From: Variovorax brevis
Lineage (GTDB): Bacteria > Pseudomonadota > Gammaproteobacteria > Burkholderiales > Burkholderiaceae_C
Assembly: GCF_030317105.1 (NCBI RefSeq)
Contig: NZ_JASZYG010000001.1
Coordinates: 1,016,303-1,080,302, forward strand
Direction of reading: 5' to 3'
Length of the DNA: 64,000 nucleotides
In this document: piece by piece, positions 45,065 to 54,795 of the stretch
Position numbering within the stretch: position 1 is the stretch's first letter
How the letters are laid out: the number at the start of each line of letters is the position of its first letter
Program-made: the position numbers and the translations under genes
Notes under the pieces: generated by a model
Told to the model about the DNA's origin: nothing
Seen by the model: only the letters and a program-made list of their open reading frames with translations
The model's database searches: none

Positions 45065-48000
45065 ATGTCTTTGCGCCCAGTCGTGCCCGCGCGGATATCG
45101 CGCGCAAACCGTGCGGTTCGCCAACGGCTCGCGCCATTCACGGCCGTGTCCGCGTATGTGGTCGCAGGCACGATTGCATCGTTGAATTCCAGGCTTGCGA
45201 GAGCCGACTGCGTGCCCAACCCGCCAGCCAACGGGCAAACCGTCACCTGCACCGGCCCCGCGCCGACCACCGTGCCACTCGATGCGTCCGCGGCATCCAA
45301 TGTGACGGTCAACGTCAACGCGGACGCCGTGATCACCGGGACCACCAACCTCATCACGCTGGGTGCGGGCGCGCAGCTCAACAACTTCGGGAGCATTCAA
45401 CCGGTTGCGCAGACCATCGGTGCCGTGGCGCTTGGCGAAAACAGCACGTTGCGCAACTTCGGTACGCTTGCAACCTCAGGGTTCAATGCGCTGACCTTCG
45501 CCAGCATCGGGGCCAACAGCGTGCTGCGCAACGAAGTCGGCGGGCGGATCATCGTCAACGGCGACCTCGCCACCGGCCTGATCGCCTCCAACACCGACGG
45601 CAACCAGCTGATCAACGCAGGGCAGATCACGCTGAATACCGTCCAGGGCTCGGGGATGTTCAGTCAGATGAGCAACCGGACGGTGCTCACGAACACCGCC
45701 ACCGGCGCGATCGAATCCAACCTCGACCAAGCCTTCGGGATGGCGGCCATCTCCGGAGCCGGCCACGTGTTGCGCAACGACGGCACCATCGTCACGCGGG
45801 GCCAGGGCTCGCACGGGATGCTCCTCGTCCAGACGACCGGCTCGTCGATGACCAATGCCGGATCGATCACCACGTCGGGCGGCAGTTCGGAAACCGAGAA
45901 TCGCGCCTTCGGCATGTTCGTGGCCAACGGACAAAGCAACACGCTGCTGAACTTGGCCGGCGGCGTCATCACCGCCAGCGGGATCGGCTCCAGCGCGATG
46001 GAAATCGCCGAGAGCACCGGCATCCTGCTGCGCAACGAGGGAACGCTGAACGTCAGCGGCACGGGCGCGCATGGTCTCTACGTGCTGACCGGCGGGGGCA
46101 ACACGCTGGAGAACCGCGGCACCGTCAACACCAGCGGCCAGCGCGGCAACGGCATGCGCGCGGACGATGGCAGCAGCACCATCCTCAACAGCGGCGATCT
46201 GCTCGTTGGCGGGCGCGATGCCTTCGGTGTCTTCATGCAGGGCGACAACAACACGCTGCTGAACAGCGGCACGATCCGGGCATCGGGCGACAATGCCGAT
46301 GGGGTGTTGTCCAACACCGTCGCGGGCGCCTTCGTGACGCGGATCGAGAACACGGGCTCCATCATCAGCGAGCGCAGCTTCGGGGTGCGTGGCGTGAACG
46401 GCCGGGAGAACGTGATCAATTCCGGCGTCATCCGCAGCGATGTCGGCACCGCGATCGACCTGCGCGCGGGTAATGACACGCTGACCTTGCGAACGGGCTC
46501 GCAGGTCACGGGCCTTGCCGAAGGCGGCACGGGAACTGATGGCGTGATCCTCGAAGGCTCGGGCACCGCCTCCAACGCCTTTGCCAACTTCGAGACCTTG
46601 CGGATGACCGGGAGCGACTGGACCTTTTCAGGCAGCGGTGCATTCGGCAACACCCAGGTCGAGAGCGGCGCGCTGCGCGTGAGCGGCACGCTGACCAGTC
46701 CGGTGACCGTGCAAGCCGCCACCCAACTGCACATCGGCACCGGCGCGGCGAGCGGCAGCGTAGCGGGCAACATCACCGACAACGGTGCGGTGGTGTTCAA
46801 TCGCAGCGATGCGGTGAGCTATGGCGGCGTCATCAGCGGCACCGGGTCGGTGACGAAGAACGGCGCGGGCGTGCTGACCCTCACGGGCAGCAATACCTAC
46901 GGCGGTGCGACCATCATCAACCAAGGCGTGCTGGCCTTCAGCAGCCCCAGCAACCTGGGCACGCTTGGCAACCCGATCGTGTTCGATGGCGGGACGCTGC
47001 GCTACCTGGCATCGGCCTTCGGCTTCATTGGCCGCCAGGTGAACCTGCTTTCAGGCGGCGGCACCGTCGACACCAACGGCTTCTCCAGCGAATACCGCGG
47101 CGTTGCGAGCGGCGTCGGCGGCATGACCAAGATCGGAGCTGGCACGCTGTCGATCACGGCCAGCAACACTTACACCGGCGGCACGACCATCAGCGGGGGC
47201 ACGCTGCAAGTGGGATTGGGTGGCACCACGGGGAGCCTGGTGGGCAACATCGCCAACAACGCTGCCTTGAGCTTCAACCGCAGCGACGCCCTCACCTATT
47301 CGGGCGTCATCAGCGGAACCGGAACCCTGACCCAACTCGGCACCGGCACGACGACGCTCACGGGCGCGAACACTTATACGGGCGCGACGACCGTCAGCGC
47401 CGGTACGCTGCGCGTCAATGGCTCGATCGGCAGTGCAGTGACCACCGTTCAGAACAACGCGACGCTCGGCGGCACCGGCAGCATCGCCGGCTCGGTGACG
47501 GTGCAGAACGGCGGCCACCTCGCACCCGGCGCCAGCCCCGGTACGCTGACCATCGGCGGCGACCTGTCGCTCTCCGCCGGCTCCGTGCTCGACTACGAAC
47601 TGGGCCAGGCCAACGTACCCGGCGGGCCGTTCAACGACCTGACGGTGGTGGGCGGCAACCTGCAACTCGATGGCACGCTGAACGTCACGCAGTCGGCTGG
47701 AGGCAGCTTCGGCGCAGGCGTCTACCGGTTGATCAACTACAGCGGCGCCCTGACCAACCAGGGGCTGGACCTGGGCGCGATGCCCGCCGGCGGCGGTCCG
47801 TTCTTCGTGCAGACCTCGGTGGCGAACCAGGTGAACCTGGTCAACACGCAAGGCCTCACGCTCAATTTCTGGGACGGGAACAACAGCGCGCTGTTCAACA
47901 ACGTCGCGGTGAATGGCGGCACGGGCACGTGGCTGGCAACGCCCGCGAACGATGCATGGACCGAGAGCAGCGGCACCGTGAATGCGCCGTGGCAGCCAAA

Positions 48001-51000
48001 CGGCTTCGCGATCTTCCAGGGCGCGCCGGGCACCGTGACGGTGGACAACAGCGCGGGCGCAGTGACCTTCAGCGGCGCACAGTTCGCCGTGGATGGCTAC
48101 ACGATCAACGGCCAGCCACTGACGACCACGACGGCCGACACCATCATCCGCGTGGGCGACGGCACGGCTGCCGGCGCCGCGATGACCGCCACGATCGGTG
48201 CAGTGATCCAGGGCAGCGGCGGCCTGGACAAGACCGACATCGGAACGCTCGTTCTCACGGCGGCCAACACGTACACGGGCAACACCACAGTCGACGGCGG
48301 CACATTGAGCGTGCGCGGTGGCGCCATCGGTTCGCCCGCTGCAAACGTGATCGTCGGCAATTCGGGCAACGGCAGCTTGCGGATCGAAAACGGCGGGCAG
48401 GTCATCGGCGACACGAGTACCGTCGGGGCCAACTCGGGTTCGCAAGGAGCCGTGGTGGTGACGGGCAGCGGCTCTGCGTGGACCACCAACAGCGGCCTCA
48501 CGATCGGCGACGTCGGCGCGGGCTCGCTCACCGTCGAGAACGGTGGGGTCGTCCAGAGTGGGTTCTCGCTCGCGGCATTCCAGGGCGGCGCAACGTCCAC
48601 CATCCGCGTGAGCGGCGTCGGCTCGCGCTGGACGACCAACTCATTCCTCAGCCTGCTGTCCGGCACGGGCACGATGACCATCGACCAGGCAGGCGAGGTG
48701 CGCGCCGGCAGCGTCGTGATCGGGGAGAACGCGGGCGCGCAAGCGACAACCACAGTCAACGGGCCGGGTTCGGTCTTGGTGAGCGACTCCACCTTCGAAG
48801 TGGCGCGCGCCGGCACTGGCTCGCTGACGGTTTCCGGCGGCGCCACCGTAACCAGCGCGCAAGGCTTTGTCGGGCGCGTCGCCGGTGGCGTGGGCAACGC
48901 CGTCGTCACCGGCGCTGGTTCGAGTTGGATCAACACGGGGCCTGACCTGACCGTTGGCAACGGCGGGACTGGAACGCTGACGATCAACGAAGGTGCGACC
49001 GTCAGCGCGCCCGCGACCTACGTCGCCTTCTTTCCGGGATCGGTGGGCACGCTGAATATCGGTGGAGCGAGCGGCAGTGCGGCTGCTGCGCCGGGGCTGC
49101 TCGACACAACCACCGTGGCGCTGGGCGACGGCACGGCCACGATCAACTTCAACCACACGTCAACGGGCTTCGAGTTTGCACCGCTGATGACTGGCACCGG
49201 CAGCGTCAACGCGCTGGCGGGCACCACGATCCTGACGGCCGACAACAGCTACACCGGTGCAACGACGATTGCGGCACCTGCCACGCTGCAACTGGGCAAT
49301 GGCGGCACGACGGGCAGCATCACAACGGACGTGGCCAACGATGGCACGCTCGCCTTCAATCGTTCCGATGCAATCACCTACAGCGGCCTCGTCTCCGGCG
49401 CCGGGCGGGTCGTCCAGCAAGGCACAGGCACGCTGAAGCTTGCACCGTCGGCAGCCGGCGGCAACACCTACGCGGGTGGCACCGTGATCCAGCAGGGCGT
49501 GCTGGCCATGCCGGCCGACAACGTCCTCGGCGCGCCGACCGGCGGCGTGACCTTCAACGGCGGCGCGCTGCAATGGCTCGGCAGCTTCGAGCTGGCTGCG
49601 ACGCGGCCCGTGTCGATCGAGGCCGGCGGCGCCACGCTGGACACGCAAGGCTTCGAAGCCATCGTCGAGCAGGGCATGACAGGGGCAGGCGCCATGACCA
49701 AGACTGGCGCAGGAACCTTGATCCTGCAGGGCGCCAGCACCTATGGCGGCGGCACGACGGTGAACGCAGGAACGCTCGTGGTCGGCGACGCGGGCAGCCC
49801 CGGCGCTGCGCTTGGTGGTGGCGGCACGGTCGTGGTCAACGCGGGTGCAACGCTGGGCGGCTACGGCAGCGTGACCGGTGACGTGGTGAACAACGGCGTG
49901 CTCAAGGTCGCCGATGCGATCGGGGGTGCAACAGTTGCGCCACTCGCCAGCAACGTGTCCACCAAGCTGAGCCTCCAGTTGCTCGCCAAGCCCGCGATCC
50001 TGGCCGGTGGGAATGGCAGTTTCACCATCAACGGCACGCTCCAAAACGCGGGCCTGGCGCAGATCGGCGCCGTCAACGGCACGCCCGGCAATACGCTCAC
50101 CGTCAACAACTATGTCGGAGCGCCCGGCAGCCGTGTGGCGCTCAACACCTTCCTGGGCGCCGACAACTCGCCGTCTGACAAACTGCTCATCAACGGCGGC
50201 AGTGCGAGCGGGGCATCGACGCTGCAGGTCACCAACACGGGCGGCGGCGGCGCGCTCACGACAGGCGACGGGATCGTGCTCGTCGATGCGGCGAATGGCG
50301 CGACGACTGCGAGTTCGGCGTTTGCGTTGGGTGGCGCGCGACTCGCGGCCGGCGCGTTCGAATACCTGCTGTTCAGGGGCGGCGCGAGCAATGGCCAGAG
50401 CTGGTATCTGCGCACGACCTTGCCGCCGTCGTCAGAACCTCCTCCGCCCCCACCCCCTCCTCCGCCACCGCCTGCGCCGCCGCCTGCAGACCCGACGTTG
50501 CCGCCGCCACCTCCCGCACCTGCGCCGCCCACACCAGCCCCGCCTGCAACGCCGGCGCCTCCCCCCGTCGGCGAGGCCCCGCCGACGGCGCCCCCACCCC
50601 CCGTTGGCGCGCCGCCTTCCATCGTGCCACGCGTCCTGCTGCCCAACTACCGCGTCGAAGTCCCACTCGACATGTCCGTCCCCGTGCTCGCAAACCGCCT
50701 CGGCCTCGCCATGCTCGGCACCTACCACGACCGGGCCGGTGAAGACAGCGTGACCGCGACGGGCGAAGGCCCCAGCCGCATGGGCGCCTGGGGACGCGTG
50801 TTCGGCGCCAGCGGCGACGCCCGCAATGGCAGCGGCAGCACCAACGCCGATCGCTACGACGACTTCACACGCAACGGCCCTTCGTACGACTACAACGAGG
50901 CAGGCGTGCAAACCGGCATCGACCTGCTGCGCCGTGCCGACGCGACAGGCCAAAGCGATGTTGCTGGCGCCTTCATTGCCATGGGACACATCGACAGCAA

Positions 51001-51655
51001 CGTCGATGCCATCTACGGCGGCAAGGCCGGCACGGCTTCGATGTACGGCTATTCGCTCGGCGGCTACTGGACGCGCAAGGGCACTTCAGGCTGGTACGTC
51101 GATGGCGTGCTGCAGGGCACGCGCTACGACAGCGTCAAGACGCAATCGATCTTCGGCGAAAAGCTTTCGACCGACGGCTGGGGCGTGGCGGCCTCGCTCG
51201 AAGGCGGCTACCCCTTCGCACTCGCACCGGGCTGGGCGCTCGAGCCGCAGGGCCAGCTCGTCTATCAGTGGACGAAGCTCGATGACGGCGCCGACAGCTT
51301 CGGCCGCATTTCCTTCGACGACACCAGCACCTTCTATGGCCGCATCGGTGCCCGGCTGACGCGCCGCATCGCGCAGGGCAGCGACCTGCAAGACCTCACG
51401 GTCTGGGCACGCGTGAACGTCTGGCATGCCTTCGACTCCGACGCCACGACCACCTTCACGAACCTGCAGGGCTTCAATCCGGTGGCGCTGAGTGCACCGC
51501 TTGGCGCGTCGACGTGGGCGCAGGTCGGCGTCGGCCTGTCAGGGCAATTCGCGCGCAACATGAGCGCGTTCGGCTCCGTCGACTACAACCGCTCGCTCAG
51601 CAATGGCGACAGCCACGGCTGGAGCGGCCGCGTGGGCGTTCGCTACAAGTGGTAG
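45065..51655 (+). CDS. Giant autotransporter (type Va) with multi-repeat passenger and C-terminal beta-barrel
   Basis: A 2196-residue outer-membrane autotransporter. Residues 1-48 are an extended signal ending near LARADC. The passenger begins with Asn/Thr/Gly-rich beta-helix repeats (LRNFGTL, LLNSGTI, VINSGVI). It then has at least seven PATR-type strands of the form NTYTGxTTVxxGTL between nucleotides 46890 and 49780. T5SS/PEP-CTERM-associated repeats (GSLTVENGG...VTGSGSAWTT) occupy nucleotides about 48340-49030. A Pro-rich spacer at about residues 1785-1855 precedes the barrel (residues about 1900-2196), which ends in VGVRYKW with the terminal aromatic typical for BamA recognition. AGGGGACC precedes the ATG. 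No catalytic protease motif is seen. Confidence 0.93.
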   Translation: MSLRPVVPARISRANRAVRQRLAPFTAVSAYVVAGTIASLNSRLARADCVPNPPANGQTVTCTGPAPTTVPLDASAASNVTVNVNADAVITGTTNLITLGAGAQLNNFGSIQPVAQTIGAVALGENSTLRNFGTLATSGFNALTFASIGANSVLRNEVGGRIIVNGDLATGLIASNTDGNQLINAGQITLNTVQGSGMFSQMSNRTVLTNTATGAIESNLDQAFGMAAISGAGHVLRNDGTIVTRGQGSHGMLLVQTTGSSMTNAGSITTSGGSSETENRAFGMFVANGQSNTLLNLAGGVITASGIGSSAMEIAESTGILLRNEGTLNVSGTGAHGLYVLTGGGNTLENRGTVNTSGQRGNGMRADDGSSTILNSGDLLVGGRDAFGVFMQGDNNTLLNSGTIRASGDNADGVLSNTVAGAFVTRIENTGSIISERSFGVRGVNGRENVINSGVIRSDVGTAIDLRAGNDTLTLRTGSQVTGLAEGGTGTDGVILEGSGTASNAFANFETLRMTGSDWTFSGSGAFGNTQVESGALRVSGTLTSPVTVQAATQLHIGTGAASGSVAGNITDNGAVVFNRSDAVSYGGVISGTGSVTKNGAGVLTLTGSNTYGGATIINQGVLAFSSPSNLGTLGNPIVFDGGTLRYLASAFGFIGRQVNLLSGGGTVDTNGFSSEYRGVASGVGGMTKIGAGTLSITASNTYTGGTTISGGTLQVGLGGTTGSLVGNIANNAALSFNRSDALTYSGVISGTGTLTQLGTGTTTLTGANTYTGATTVSAGTLRVNGSIGSAVTTVQNNATLGGTGSIAGSVTVQNGGHLAPGASPGTLTIGGDLSLSAGSVLDYELGQANVPGGPFNDLTVVGGNLQLDGTLNVTQSAGGSFGAGVYRLINYSGALTNQGLDLGAMPAGGGPFFVQTSVANQVNLVNTQGLTLNFWDGNNSALFNNVAVNGGTGTWLATPANDAWTESSGTVNAPWQPNGFAIFQGAPGTVTVDNSAGAVTFSGAQFAVDGYTINGQPLTTTTADTIIRVGDGTAAGAAMTATIGAVIQGSGGLDKTDIGTLVLTAANTYTGNTTVDGGTLSVRGGAIGSPAANVIVGNSGNGSLRIENGGQVIGDTSTVGANSGSQGAVVVTGSGSAWTTNSGLTIGDVGAGSLTVENGGVVQSGFSLAAFQGGATSTIRVSGVGSRWTTNSFLSLLSGTGTMTIDQAGEVRAGSVVIGENAGAQATTTVNGPGSVLVSDSTFEVARAGTGSLTVSGGATVTSAQGFVGRVAGGVGNAVVTGAGSSWINTGPDLTVGNGGTGTLTINEGATVSAPATYVAFFPGSVGTLNIGGASGSAAAAPGLLDTTTVALGDGTATINFNHTSTGFEFAPLMTGTGSVNALAGTTILTADNSYTGATTIAAPATLQLGNGGTTGSITTDVANDGTLAFNRSDAITYSGLVSGAGRVVQQGTGTLKLAPSAAGGNTYAGGTVIQQGVLAMPADNVLGAPTGGVTFNGGALQWLGSFELAATRPVSIEAGGATLDTQGFEAIVEQGMTGAGAMTKTGAGTLILQGASTYGGGTTVNAGTLVVGDAGSPGAALGGGGTVVVNAGATLGGYGSVTGDVVNNGVLKVADAIGGATVAPLASNVSTKLSLQLLAKPAILAGGNGSFTINGTLQNAGLAQIGAVNGTPGNTLTVNNYVGAPGSRVALNTFLGADNSPSDKLLINGGSASGASTLQVTNTGGGGALTTGDGIVLVDAANGATTASSAFALGGARLAAGAFEYLLFRGGASNGQSWYLRTTLPPSSEPPPPPPPPPPPPAPPPADPTLPPPPPAPAPPTPAPPATPAPPPVGEAPPTAPPPPVGAPPSIVPRVLLPNYRVEVPLDMSVPVLANRLGLAMLGTYHDRAGEDSVTATGEGPSRMGAWGRVFGASGDARNGSGSTNADRYDDFTRNGPSYDYNEAGVQTGIDLLRRADATGQSDVAGAFIAMGHIDSNVDAIYGGKAGTASMYGYSLGGYWTRKGTSGWYVDGVLQGTRYDSVKTQSIFGEKLSTDGWGVAASLEGGYPFALAPGWALEPQGQLVYQWTKLDDGADSFGRISFDDTSTFYGRIGARLTRRIAQGSDLQDLTVWARVNVWHAFDSDATTTFTNLQGFNPVALSAPLGASTWAQVGVGLSGQFARNMSAFGSVDYNRSLSNGDSHGWSGRVGVRYKW

Positions 51656-51670
51656 CTTGAAAGCGCCACG

Positions 51671-51692
51671 CCACGTACGTGGAGGTACGTGG
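51671..51692. other. Stem-loop with CACGTACGTG palindrome after the autotransporter gene
   Basis: CCACGTAC (51671-51678) pairs with GTACGTGG (51685-51692), loop GTGGAG. The left arm is part of the self-complementary CCACGTACGTGG (51671-51682). No T-run follows, so it may be a regulatory palindrome instead of a terminator. The same CACGTACGTG occurs at 52610 and 60274. Confidence 0.5.
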
Positions 51693-51728
51693 TCGCCCGA
51701 CTAGCTTGCGCGCGCGGCCGTTTCCACA

Positions 51729-52196
51729 ATGCCTTGGCCGCCAACAACGACCATGGGTAGCAGCTCCACCCCACCCTCCACGGCACGCCCCGGCTCGCCG
51801 GAGCCGGCGCCGAAGTCATCCAGCGACCTGGCCCGGATGAACACGGACATGGCGATCGACCGGACGCTCATGGCGGCGGACCGGTCGCTCATGGCGTGGA
51901 TCCGCACCGCGCTTTCGATGATCAGCTTCGGCTTCACGATCTACAAGATCCTCGAAGGCTTCCAGAGCGAAGGCATGACCCTGTCCAGGATGGAGATGCC
52001 ACGCACCATGGGCCTCTTCCTGTCGGGCATGGGCACCGCGGCCATGCTGATGGGCACCGTCGAGTACTGGCTCAGGCTCAAGGGCCTGCGCAAGGCCAAG
52101 CCCTTTCGCCTGCTGCAGCCTTCGTTCGTGATGGCGCTGATCATGTCCGCAGCGGGCATGTTCATCTTCGCGGGCATCGCCTTCAGGCTGCTTTGA
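51729..52196 (+). CDS. DUF202 family membrane protein
   Basis: A protein of up to 155 residues with a DUF202 domain. The family signature is ARMNTDMAIDRTLMAADRSLMAWIRTALSMISFGFTIYKIL, and three membrane segments follow the pattern SLMAWIRTALSMISFGFT, MGLFLSGMGTAAMLMGTV, FVMALIMSAAGMFIFAGI. The first 36 residues are a polar Pro/Ser-rich head. The start is uncertain: ATGs at 51729, 51753 and 51837 are all possible and none has a clear ribosome site. Function of the family is unknown; members sit in the inner membrane. It lies 12 bases before another small membrane protein, probably one operon. Confidence 0.82.
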   Translation: MPWPPTTTMGSSSTPPSTARPGSPEPAPKSSSDLARMNTDMAIDRTLMAADRSLMAWIRTALSMISFGFTIYKILEGFQSEGMTLSRMEMPRTMGLFLSGMGTAAMLMGTVEYWLRLKGLRKAKPFRLLQPSFVMALIMSAAGMFIFAGIAFRLL

Positions 52197-52208
52197 AACG
52201 GAGCCAAC

Positions 52209-52607
52209 ATGCTCGATGCATTGCTTGACGTCTGGCTCCGCATCTGGGACGACATCACCAGCGGCAGGCATGCGCCGGTGGCGTTCCGCTTCATCCTCCA
52301 GCCGGCGATGGCTGCCTTCCTGGCGTACCGGGCGGGCCGGCGCGACGCGCAGGACGAGAAGCCGCTCTACCTGTGGGCCTTGGTGGAAGACCGCGCGAAA
52401 AGGCGCGACCTCTTGCGCGAAGGGTGGGAACACATCGGCAAGGTGTTCATCGTCGCGCTCGTCATGGACGGCATCTACCAGTTCATCTCGGTGCGCTGGT
52501 TCTATCCGGGCGAGGCGCTGATGGTCGCGATCATCCTCGCGGTCTTGCCCTACCTGGTCTTTCGCAGCCTGGTCAATCGCATCCTGCGGCGCCGCGCCCA
52601 TGACTGA
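52209..52607 (+). CDS. Small inner-membrane protein, function unknown
   Basis: A 132-residue protein with two or three membrane segments (FRFILQPAMAAFLAY, VFIVALVMDGIYQFISV, MVAIILAVLPYLVFRSLV) and a conserved-looking charged loop (LVEDRAKRRDLLREGWEHIGK). CGGAGCCAAC precedes the ATG at 52209. It follows the DUF202 gene by 12 bases. I recognise similar proteins in proteobacteria next to DUF202 or general-stress genes, but no function. Confidence 0.7.
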   Translation: MLDALLDVWLRIWDDITSGRHAPVAFRFILQPAMAAFLAYRAGRRDAQDEKPLYLWALVEDRAKRRDLLREGWEHIGKVFIVALVMDGIYQFISVRWFYPGEALMVAIILAVLPYLVFRSLVNRILRRRAHD

Positions 52608-52609
52608 TC

Positions 52610-52619
52610 CACGTACGTG
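52610..52619. other. CACGTACGTG palindrome upstream of the sulfatase
   Basis: A 10-base self-complementary CACGTACGTG, 3 bases after the small membrane-protein gene. It shares a longer layout with the 51672 copy: ten bases on comes TRCGTG, then TCGCCCG. Confidence 0.55.
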
Positions 52620-52765
52620 CCCCTGCGTGCTCGCCCGTATTGGCGCAGCCGCGGCGCCCTCCTAGCATCCCGTCGCATTCGCTGCGGCCTGCGTGTGCCC
52701 GGCCGATCCGTATCCCCAGGTGATTTCGAGGTGACCTGGCACCTCGCCAACGTTGAGGAGGTGCC

Positions 52766-54256
52766 ATGACAGCCAAGAAGCCCAACATCCTGATCCTGTG
52801 GGGCGACGACGTGGGGTGGTGGAACATCAGCTACAACAGCCGTGGCCAGATGGGCTATCGAACCCCCAATATCGACCGCGTCGCCAACGAAGGCGTGGCC
52901 TTCACCGACTACTACGCGCAGCAAAGCTGCACCGCGGGCCGGGCCGCCTTCATCACCGGCCAGAATCCGATCCGCACGGGCTTGACCAAGGTCGGCATGC
53001 CGGGCGCGGACGTGGGCCTTCACAAGGAAGACCCCACCATCGCCGAAATGCTCAAGCCCCTGGGCTATGCCACCGGACAATTCGGCAAGAACCACTTTGG
53101 CGACAAGGACGAGTACCTGCCCACCATGCACGGGTTCGACGAGTTCTTCGGCAACCTCTACCACCTCAATGCCGAGGAGGAACCCGAAGATCCCGACTAC
53201 CCGAAGGACCCCGCGTTCAGGAAGCGCTTCGGTCCCCGCGGCGTGCTGCATTGCAAGGCCGACGGCAAGGGCGGACAGGTCATCGAGAACACCGGCCCCT
53301 TGACGAAAAAGCGCATGGAAACCATCGATGACGAGGCCACCGAGCGGGCCCTGAAGTTCATCGACCAGTGCCATGCCGACGACAAGCCCTTCTTCCTTTG
53401 GTACAACACGACGGCCATGCACTTCCGCACGCACTGCGCGGAAAAGCACAAGGGCAAGAGCGGCGGCCAGGGCGACTACAACGACGTCATGGTCGCGCAC
53501 GACGAGCACATCGGCGAAATGCTCGACAAGCTCGACGCGCTGGGTATTGCCGACAACACCATCGTGATGTATTCCACCGACAACGGCCCGCACTACAACA
53601 GCTGGCCCGACGCCGGCATCACGCCATTCCGCGCGGAGAAGAACACCAACTGGGAAGGCGGCTGGCGCGTGCCCTGCTTCGTGCGCTGGCCCGGCAAGTT
53701 CAAGGCCGGCACCGTCATCAACGGCCTCGTGTCGCACCAGGACTGGCTGCCCACCTTGCTGGCGGCTGCCGGCGACACCGACGTCAAGGAGAAGCTGCTG
53801 AACGGCTACAAGGCCGGCGAGAAGAGCTTCAAGGTGCACATCGACGGCTACAACATGCTGCCCTACCTGAGCGGCGAGACGCAGGCGAGCCCGCGCGATT
53901 CCTTCTTCTACATCAGCGATGACGGCGAGATCATGGCGGTGCGCATGCACGACTGGAAGGTCGTGCTGATGGAGCAGCGCGCCAAGACGCTGCAGTGCTG
54001 GTTCGAGCCCTTCGTCAAGTACCGCGCACCCAAGATGTTCAACCTGCGGCGCGACCCCTTCGAGCGCGCGGACGAGAACTCCAACACCTATTGGGACTGG
54101 GTGATCTCGCACGCCTACATCGTCTACGGGATGCAGGCGGTGGTAGCGCAGCAGATCGATGCCTTCGTGAAGTTCCCGCCGCGACAAAAGCCCGCGGCCT
54201 TCAACCTGGACGAGGTGCTGAGAAAGCTCCAGGAATCTTCCAGCGCCGCGCACTGA
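52766..54256 (+). CDS. Arylsulfatase-family sulfatase
   Basis: A 496-residue alkaline-phosphatase-superfamily hydrolase that cleaves sulfate esters. The formylglycine signature is CTAGR at residues 55-59 (QQSCTAGRAAFITGQ), with Cys55 as the residue converted to formylglycine. Metal ligands include Asp14-Asp15 (LWGDDVGW) and the MYSTDNGPHYNSWPDAG segment. No signal peptide is visible. No formylglycine-generating enzyme gene is in the window, so maturation depends on a distant gene. GAGGAGGTGCC precedes the ATG at 52766. The MTAKKPNILILWGDD start is family-typical. Substrate unknown. Confidence 0.9.
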   Translation: MTAKKPNILILWGDDVGWWNISYNSRGQMGYRTPNIDRVANEGVAFTDYYAQQSCTAGRAAFITGQNPIRTGLTKVGMPGADVGLHKEDPTIAEMLKPLGYATGQFGKNHFGDKDEYLPTMHGFDEFFGNLYHLNAEEEPEDPDYPKDPAFRKRFGPRGVLHCKADGKGGQVIENTGPLTKKRMETIDDEATERALKFIDQCHADDKPFFLWYNTTAMHFRTHCAEKHKGKSGGQGDYNDVMVAHDEHIGEMLDKLDALGIADNTIVMYSTDNGPHYNSWPDAGITPFRAEKNTNWEGGWRVPCFVRWPGKFKAGTVINGLVSHQDWLPTLLAAAGDTDVKEKLLNGYKAGEKSFKVHIDGYNMLPYLSGETQASPRDSFFYISDDGEIMAVRMHDWKVVLMEQRAKTLQCWFEPFVKYRAPKMFNLRRDPFERADENSNTYWDWVISHAYIVYGMQAVVAQQIDAFVKFPPRQKPAAFNLDEVLRKLQESSSAAH

Positions 54257-54269
54257 GCGCCCGCCCCCG

Positions 54270-54291
54270 CCAGCCCGGTCGTCCGGGCTGG
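54270..54291 (+). terminator. Stem-loop after the sulfatase gene
   Basis: A perfect 9-base-pair stem CCAGCCCGG-TCGT-CCGGGCTGG, 14 bases after the sulfatase stop, followed by a weakly T-rich tail (TCTTCGTCGTCCT). Probably terminates or attenuates transcription before the hydroxylase-oxidase operon. Confidence 0.55.
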
Positions 54292-54317
54292 TCTTCGTCG
54301 TCCTGAAGAGGCGGATC

Positions 54318-54788
54318 GTGGCCACGTCCATCACGCTGACCGTCAACGGCAAGACCGAAGTGCTGCAAGCCGAAGACCCGGCCATGCCATTGCTCTACGC
54401 ACTGCGCAACCAGCTCGGCCTGCACGGCTTGCATTTCGGCTGCGGCCTGGCCCAGTGCGGCGCCTGCAGCGTGCACTATAACGGCGAGCCGCTGCGCAGT
54501 TGCGTCATGCCGGTGTCGGCGGCGGCCGGCGCCAACATCGTGACGCTGGAAGGCCTGGGTTCGCCCGACAAGCCCCATCCGTTGCAGCAGGCCTTCATCG
54601 ACGAGCAGGCAGCGCAATGCGGCTATTGCATCAACGGCATGATCATGCAGGCGGCCGGCCTCCTGGCGACAACGCCCCATCCCACTGAAGCGCAGGTTCG
54701 CGAGGCCCTGGCCGGCAACCTGTGCAAGTGCGGCACGCACGTTCGCATCCTGCGTGCGGTGATGCGCGTGGCGGCCACCAAGCCCTGA
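54318..54788 (+). CDS. iorA: 2Fe-2S subunit of IorAB-type molybdenum hydroxylase
   Basis: A 156-residue two-cluster subunit with GTG start at 54318. The first cluster is CGLAQCGACSV...SC and the second is AQCGYCINGMIMQA with NLCKCGTH. The size and the direct pairing with a MoCo subunit, with no FAD subunit, match the two-subunit isoquinoline 1-oxidoreductase (IorAB) class. Electrons from substrate oxidation leave through these clusters to a cytochrome. It lies 7 bases before the large-subunit gene. The GAAGAGGCGGATC before the GTG is only a fair ribosome site. Confidence 0.87.
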   Translation: MATSITLTVNGKTEVLQAEDPAMPLLYALRNQLGLHGLHFGCGLAQCGACSVHYNGEPLRSCVMPVSAAAGANIVTLEGLGSPDKPHPLQQAFIDEQAAQCGYCINGMIMQAAGLLATTPHPTEAQVREALAGNLCKCGTHVRILRAVMRVAATKP

Positions 54789-54795
54789 ACGCGCG

